From Omphiscola glabra (lineage: Eukaryota > Mollusca > Gastropoda > Lymnaeidae): a stretch of 64,000 nt of DNA. Both the position numbers and the translations under genes were made by a program. Shown here one piece after another: positions 58,336-64,000 of the stretch. The stretch spans positions 30,227,815 to 30,291,814 of the forward strand of contig OZ024794.1 in NCBI GenBank assembly GCA_964017045.1, written 5' to 3'. The stretch's first letter is position 1. Every line of letters begins with the position of its first letter. The notes under the pieces were generated by a model. The model ran no database searches. It was given only the letters and a program-made list of their open reading frames with translations, and was not told the origin of the DNA.

Positions 58336-59104
58336 ATTAGTTGTGTAACTAATATAATCAATTTTTATGAAGATAGTATTTGAACGCTTGAATACATTTT
58401 TAAAGTTTAATGGAACGATATTAGATATTGACAATTGGTTTATTGTTTTTGTGTGCGTTTTGCCATGCTTAATAATTTAAATTTTTCAAAACATTTTTTT
58501 TCTTTAAACATTATACGTCACGCACATGAACAATTTTGAGAATGTCGGGTCTCTCTACCAACATTAATGGCAGCAGTCCTTTTCAAATACAGCATTGATG
58601 AGTCATTTCAGCCGAGGGGGGGGGGGGGCTATAAACTTATATGTCTCAATACCAGCTGGTTCCTCATTCCATAAGCCATTATTATCTGATGTTGTTTTAT
58701 GAAACCTACCCGTCTATGAAATGTGCAGCGCCCATCAAACGGATTCAGCTGTACACTGGAGACGAGTCCGTCCGCAAATCCCGGTGGAGAGTCGGGCAAA
58801 TTATGATAAACCTTAATCAAGGTCTGTGGCTTCAGCGTATAGAGGCAGAATGACGTATCTGAAAGTATTTGAATAGACTCAGGTGGATTATTTCAATTAA
58901 GACCCCAGGTGTTTTTACTTTTGAGTATTTTCTGACTTCTGAAGTAAGTTCTGCTTCCGGGACAATATTCTTTCTTCTATTTCTGTTTGTAATTCATTTC
59001 TTTCATTCAACAACTATCCTTAGTATTTGAATAGATTTACTTTTTCAAAAGTTTGTTTTCTAATTTTAATGGTTTCATTTATTCGTTCTGCTCTTAAAAA
59101 TAGT
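58336..59104. other. AT-rich non-coding stretch
   Basis: A G-run lies at 58616-58628. A 70-codon frame at 58641-58853 has no recognised domain. Confidence 0.4.
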
Positions 59105-59706
59105 CAAATACTTTTTCATAATTTATATTTGTGTAGGGCTAACTTCCAGTCCTTCTTGTAGCGATGCGTCTTCTAATTCAATAAACAGCTTTTGAGATCC
59201 CGTATCTTTACTGCAGTTCCCTAACAGTGCCATGTCATCAGCATGTGCAAGATACTGAAGGCGTTGGTTGTAGAGGGTGCCTTGTGGTTGCGGGTCTTGC
59301 GTTCCCTCAGAAAGTATCCTGTTGTTGTTACTCGGGTGTCAATATTTATTATGCTTCATATAACTCTCTCTGTCTGTTGGGTTAAATAGCATACAAGGCA
59401 GTGTGTCTTCCTGTCTTAGCCCTCGTCAAATCTGAAACTCCCTTGAACATTTACCCCGAACCTTGATTTTGCTTTTCAGATGTTTAATGATATATGTATC
59501 CGTCTTGTCAGCTTGGGTACGCCAAACTCCTGCAGAGTCTCATATTATAGATATTTTCTTTTAATGCTGTCATAGGCCATTTTATGGTCCACATAGAGTT
59601 GATGTACAGGATTATTATATTCGTAACATTTCTCTAATAGATATCTGATGATGAAAATCTGATCATTCGTTGATCTGTTTTGTCTAAATCCACAGCGGTA
59701 GTCCCC
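59105..59706 (-). mobile_element. LINE-type reverse-transcriptase fragment, decayed
   Basis: From 59706 on the minus strand the frames read DYRCGFRQNRSTNDQIFIIR, then YLLEKCYEYNNPVHQLYVDH, KMAYDSIKRKYL and LQEFGVPKLTRR. Later come LRQGD-like debris, LYNQRLQYLAHADDMALLGN and IELEDASLQEGLEVSP. The order GFR..RST.DQI, LYVD...AYDSI, L..FG.P, and A.ADD.ALL is that of a reverse transcriptase palm. The ADD catalytic pair is kept although stops and frameshifts break the frame. The fragment stops at 59706, next to the 21-bp repeat array. Confidence 0.85.
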
Positions 59707-59739
59707 TCGTATGTGTTAAATGTACGGTTGCTGTCCTAC

Positions 59740-60865
59740 AAATATTACTTTTAGTCGTACCAATATTACACTCAGTCCTACCAATATTACACTCAGTCCT
59801 ACCAATATTACACACAGTCCTACCAATATTACACTCAGTCCGAGCAATATTACACACAGTCCTACCGATATTACACACAGTCCTACAAATATTACACACA
59901 TTCTACCAATATTACACACAGTCCTACCAATATTACACACAGTCCTACCAATATTACACACAGTCCTACCAATATTACACGTAGTCCTACCAATATTACA
60001 CACATTCCTACCAATATTACACGTAGTCCTACCAATATTGCACACAGTCCTACCAATATGACACGCAGTCCTACTACAAATATTACACATAGTCGAACCA
60101 ATATTACACACAGTCTTACCAACATTATAAGTATTCCTACCAATATTACACGTAGTCCTACCAATATTACACGTATTCCTACCAATATTACACACAGTCC
60201 TATCAATATTACACGTAGTCCTACCAATATTACCCACAGTCCTACCAATATTACACGTAGTCCTACCAATATTACACACAGTCCTACCAATATTACACGT
60301 AGTCCTACCAATATTACACACAGTCCTAACAATATTAAACGTAGTCCTACCAATATTAAACACAGTCCTACCAATATTACACGTAGTCCTACCAATATTA
60401 CACACAATCCTACCAATATTACACTTAGTCCTACCAATATTAAACACAGTCCTACCAATATTACAGACAGTCCTACCAATATTACACGTAGTCCTACCAA
60501 TATCACACACAGTCCTATCAATATTACACACAATCCTACCAATATTAAACGTAGTCCTACCAATATTACATGCAGTCCTACCAATGTTATAAGTATTCCT
60601 ACCAATATTACACGCCGTCCTACTACCAATATTACACGTAGTCGAACCAATATTACACACAGTCCTACCAATATTACACGTAGTCCTACCAACATTACAC
60701 GCAGTCCTACCAATATTATAAGTATTCCTACCAATATTACACGCAGTCCTACTACAAATATTACACGTAGTCGAACAAATATTACACACAGTCCTACCAA
60801 TATTACACGTAGTCCTACCAATATTACAAACAGTCCTACTAATATTACACGTAGTCCTACCATAG
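59740..60865. repeat. 21-bp minisatellite, more than 50 copies
   Basis: The unit agtcctaccaatattacaca (plus one base) is 21 bp, a multiple of 3. The plus strand carries a 279-codon frame and the minus strand two frames of 357 and 323 codons, each a seven-residue repeat (for example TRSPTNI and CNIGRTV). Units end in acacac or acacgt alternately, and longer patterns such as tataagtattcctaccaata recur at 60125, 60590 and 60715. No sign of a real gene. Confidence 0.96.
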
Positions 60866-61036
60866 TTTACACTTTCCCCATAAATAGAAATTTTTAAAAG
60901 TTTAGGGGTAACAAGGTATAATCCTTGTGCCCCAGGAAAAACAGTGTTGGTCGTGGTTTAAAAAAAAAGAATAATGGATTTTCTTATTGGTGTGAAAATA
61001 GTTGAGAGCTTTTTAAATTTAAGTTGTAGGTTGTAT

Positions 61037-61302
61037 TTGGATCCATGTAGCTGTATGTGGCTTCATGTGGCTGTATGTGGCTTCATGTTGCTGTATGTGG
61101 CTTCATGTGGCTGTATGTGGCTGTATGTGGCTGTATGTGGCTTCATGTGGCTGTATGTGGATCCATGTCGTTGTATGTGGATTCATGTAGTTGTCTGTGG
61201 ATCCATGTAGTTGTATGTGGATCCATGTAGGTGTATGTGGATCCATGTAATTGTATGTGGATCCATGTAGTTGTATGTGGATCCATGTAGTTGCATGTGG
61301 AT
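61037..61302. repeat. 20-bp minisatellite, about 13 copies
   Basis: The first half uses ctgtatgtggcttcatgtgg and the second half ttgtatgtggatccatgtag. The change of variant midway indicates two separate expansions. Confidence 0.94.
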
Positions 61303-62771
61303 AGGCTGACTATATAACGTTTAAAATAAAAACGAAATCAATTTAAATACGCCCAGATACTTAAAATAATGATAGCGAGTTTGAATAATTTTAACGGAAT
61401 TCGAATAAGTTTAAATATGCTAAAAATAAAATCTATCTGCTTATGGGTAAGTAAGTATAACTTAAAGTGTTATTGTTATAAGTTAAAAATGCACGATTTT
61501 AACAATTTAAGAAGTATTTTAAGTATTTTATCTGAAATTGAAAGGCGTTATATTTTTGTTATGAATAAATTATGATCTAAGAATTATTTTTATTAATCAT
61601 CATCACATTTATCGGAAAAACCCTAACATTTTTTTGTGTGTGCGTTTTATGTGTGCGTTATTAATGTTGCGAAATTAAACTTGATTTGATATAAATTATA
61701 TCTTCAAAAAATATAAGAACTACAAAGCCGATGTTTGGTGTGTTTGGTGTATTTTTAACATTTAATAAGTTTCTACTTGCTTTTCATTCCAAGTAATACA
61801 AACGTTTAAAAAAGTTTTAACAAGAAAATTCCGTTTAAGTCAATTAGTGCAGCGAAACATGATAGCCGAATACCACTCACTAATTCCCTTACCACTCATC
61901 CAAATAAGAAAAAGAATATGCAAATGCAATTGTTTCATTTTGACATCTACACATAAAGACCCAACTATGTGAAAGATTTTAACATCGGTATAGTTTTTAA
62001 TGTTAAATAATATTTTAATGTACGGAATTAAGTTTTACATTTTTAAGGAATATATCAATATACCAATTCCGTTAATCTAAAATATTGTTAAAAGGATATA
62101 AAGATTGTTTTGTTGTAAATTTAAGGTTTTACAATTTTCAGAGAAAGTAAAATGCATTTCAAGAGAGCAAAAATGGTTAGGGTAAGCGGAAATGATGTAG
62201 CAGACTAATATTTCTCCACACTAAATGATATGAGTAACGTTAACATCATTACATATATACTATATATAGCAGGTTGAAGATATCACAACGTTCCTGCCAT
62301 TATTATCCCGGTAAAATCGGGTCACATATTCTAGTATATTTATATAAATATGTTTTCATTCTGACGAGATTCACTCACTATCAGACACTCCACTCTTATT
62401 TTCATCACCGCTTTGTTTCACTCGCAAACGTACTGCACAACTCACCAGCACCTCGCAGGTTCCAGGCGGACAGATCGTTGTGATGTATCGCCAAGGACAA
62501 TGTCTCCCAGGGGACAAGGCATCTGCTGCATAACAATAATTATCAGAGGGGAGCACACGAGGTCTGTTACTGGTAGCAGGCCATGCCGTGTTCTTGTGTC
62601 GACACACCGAGCCACACGGCCACCCATTGAATATTATATTTATATGCTACACTAACTATAATGGGTTACAAAATATCAAAACAATCCAAAGTAAATTCCG
62701 ACATAAGCACTAAAGTTTGGAATTGACTTATTCTATGTTCGTTTAGAATGCTTCAAAAATCCTTTTATCGT
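61303..62771. other. AT-rich non-coding stretch
   Basis: It contains a GC-richer open area at 62370-62650 on both strands without recognised domains. No RNA gene was recognised. Confidence 0.4.
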
Positions 62772-62779
62772 GAGCCCTG

Positions 62780-63296
62780 CAATATTCCCTCTAAGGTTTG
62801 CTGGTTCATGTGCAAAATTATACATTGCAGTTGTGTGCACATTTTTTTTACAGCATCAATTTTTTGTGTGCAAAATTGTACAGCCCAAACACACACGTAA
62901 CTGACGTTTAGACATAACGGTTAAAATTGTATTAAAAATAATTATCTACCACATTTATAAGTAACTAGAGATTTGTGATTTATTTACTTAATACACATTC
63001 ACTGCGCAATATGCGCCTCGACTGGCGGAGGTGGTTCAGAGCGAGGCTAGCTTGATCAGGTATGTATCAGTATGTACATAAATAGTTCTACGTAAAAAGA
63101 CAAATATATAGATCTGAATCAAATTAAATAATGGATGTATATGCTGTAAAAACTGTATAATTCTGACTGCAGCGTGCAGCGTATCTGTTCGAATTTATTT
63201 TTATAAAAATTTGCTGTGCGGATACTCAAAACTGCTGCTTGGCGTCTGTGAGATAGCTGCGTGGCCGAGCTACCGCGCAGCTTAAAGGGAACATTG
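62780..63296. mobile_element. hAT MITE (caatattccctctaag termini), perfect 8-bp TSD
   Basis: The 517-bp element has left end caatattccctctaag and right end cttaaagggaacattg, matching as inverted repeats at 13 of 16 positions. The target duplication GAGCCCTG is perfect at 62772-62779 and 63297-63304. The right interior gctgcgtggccgagctaccg lies beside gcgcagcttaaaggg, which resembles a widespread hAT family with c.gtgttccctctaag termini. No transposase is encoded. Confidence 0.92.
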
Positions 63297-63424
63297 GAGC
63301 CCTGCTATTAGCTGAAATATACAAAATTAAGGACGGCATATTACGACGGCAACTCAAAATGCTTTCAGAAAAGAATTTTTTTAACATGGCCTAGTTCCAT
63401 TCTAACCGCATTTTGAACCCACAA

Positions 63425-63945
63425 CATGGCCCCACGCTGCTAATTTGGCCTTGTATTCTACCTTGCCACGACCCCGGTAACATGTTCTAGTATTCTATCT
63501 TTGACATCTCGCTTGTAACTTGGCCTACTGCACTATGTCTTTGGTATCCCGTTGGTAACTTGGCCTAGTATTCTATCTTGCCTCGACCCTGGTAACATGT
63601 TCTAGTATTCTATCTTTGACATCACGCTGGTAACTTGACCTAGTATTCTATCTTGGCACGACCCTGGTAACTTGGCCTAGTGATCTATCTTGGCAGCACG
63701 CTTGCAACTTGGCCTAGTGTTCTATCTTTGGAATCACCCTGGTAACTTGGCCTAGTATTCTATCTTAGCTCGACCCTGGTAACATGTTCTAGTATTCTAT
63801 CTTTGGTATTATGCTGGAAACCTGGCCTAGTGTTCTATCTTGGCACGACCCTGGTAACTTGGCCTAGTGCTCTATCCTGGCAGCACGCTGGCAACTTGGC
63901 CTAGTGTTCTATCTTTGGCACCACGCTGGTAACCTGGCCCAGACA
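63425..63945. repeat. 38-39-bp minisatellite, about 13 copies
   Basis: The core ctggtaacttggcctagtat followed by tctatctt..cacgaccc has three unit types (cctcgacc, gacatcacgc and gcagcacgc), which are partly interleaved. The array ends just before the window edge. Confidence 0.92.
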
Positions 63946-64000
63946 CAGCTCTAGTGTGCCAATGACATATGCACGAGGCTGGAACTAATGCTCCAATTCA

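Noticed and set aside
59716..60897. Open frames of 357, 323 and 279 codons
   Set aside because: All are direct products of the 21-bp repeat whose length is a multiple of 3. They overlap on both strands and have no other gene signals.
62371..62655. Open frames on both strands in a GC-richer patch
   Set aside because: No domain, splice signals or repeat match recognised, and the two strands cannot be told apart.

Overview
The window looks like nuclear DNA from an animal. It is AT-rich, with one gene split by introns with consensus GT/AG borders, many transposon fossils and very many tandem repeats. A mollusc, probably a pulmonate gastropod, is the best guess. The basis is the mix of non-LTR retrotransposon remnants, non-autonomous hAT elements including SPIN-like copies (SPIN has, as I recall, been reported from a pond snail as well as from tetrapods and a bug), abundant minisatellites and many long poly-C/poly-G runs. 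No single feature fixes the species.

Region 1 (about 1-10,830) holds the only protein-coding gene I can support. Three plus-strand exons at 2874-2982, 5470-5663 and 9649-10828 join in frame (phases 0 and 2) and encode the middle of an ankyrin-repeat protein with long Ser/Pro/Gln- and Arg/Ser-rich linkers. It has no start or end in the window: the first exon has an acceptor in front of it and the third ends in a strong donor. A possible last exon lies at 40179-40299, but this is weak.

Region 2 (about 10.8-64 kb) has no confirmed gene. It holds more than 20 tandem-repeat arrays with units of about 12-73 bp, covering very roughly a fifth of the window. The largest is a 3.4-kb array of a 26-bp unit (22267-25637) with higher-order duplications of 390 and 260 bp. 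Several arrays have units divisible by 3 and so produce long but meaningless open frames.

Mobile DNA is mostly dead. I see hAT-type non-autonomous elements with readable 8-bp target-site duplications (4815-5148, 21585-21776, 31464-31660, 31676-31873, 32754-33113, 53917-54125, 62780-63296), a TA-flanked Tc1/mariner-like MITE (51176-51345), a probable piggyBac remnant (16742-17190), 5'-truncated LINE tails and reverse-transcriptase fragments (13440-13560, 33665-33800, 35177-35410, 35995-36345, 41193-42045, 42965-43420, 59105-59706), a tRNA-derived SINE family with two copies (46520-46903 minus, 55240-55490 plus) and an unnamed dispersed repeat (43790-44130, 45430-45780). Nothing suggests genes working together as a pathway. 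The most interesting material is the transposon layer and the repeat dynamics.
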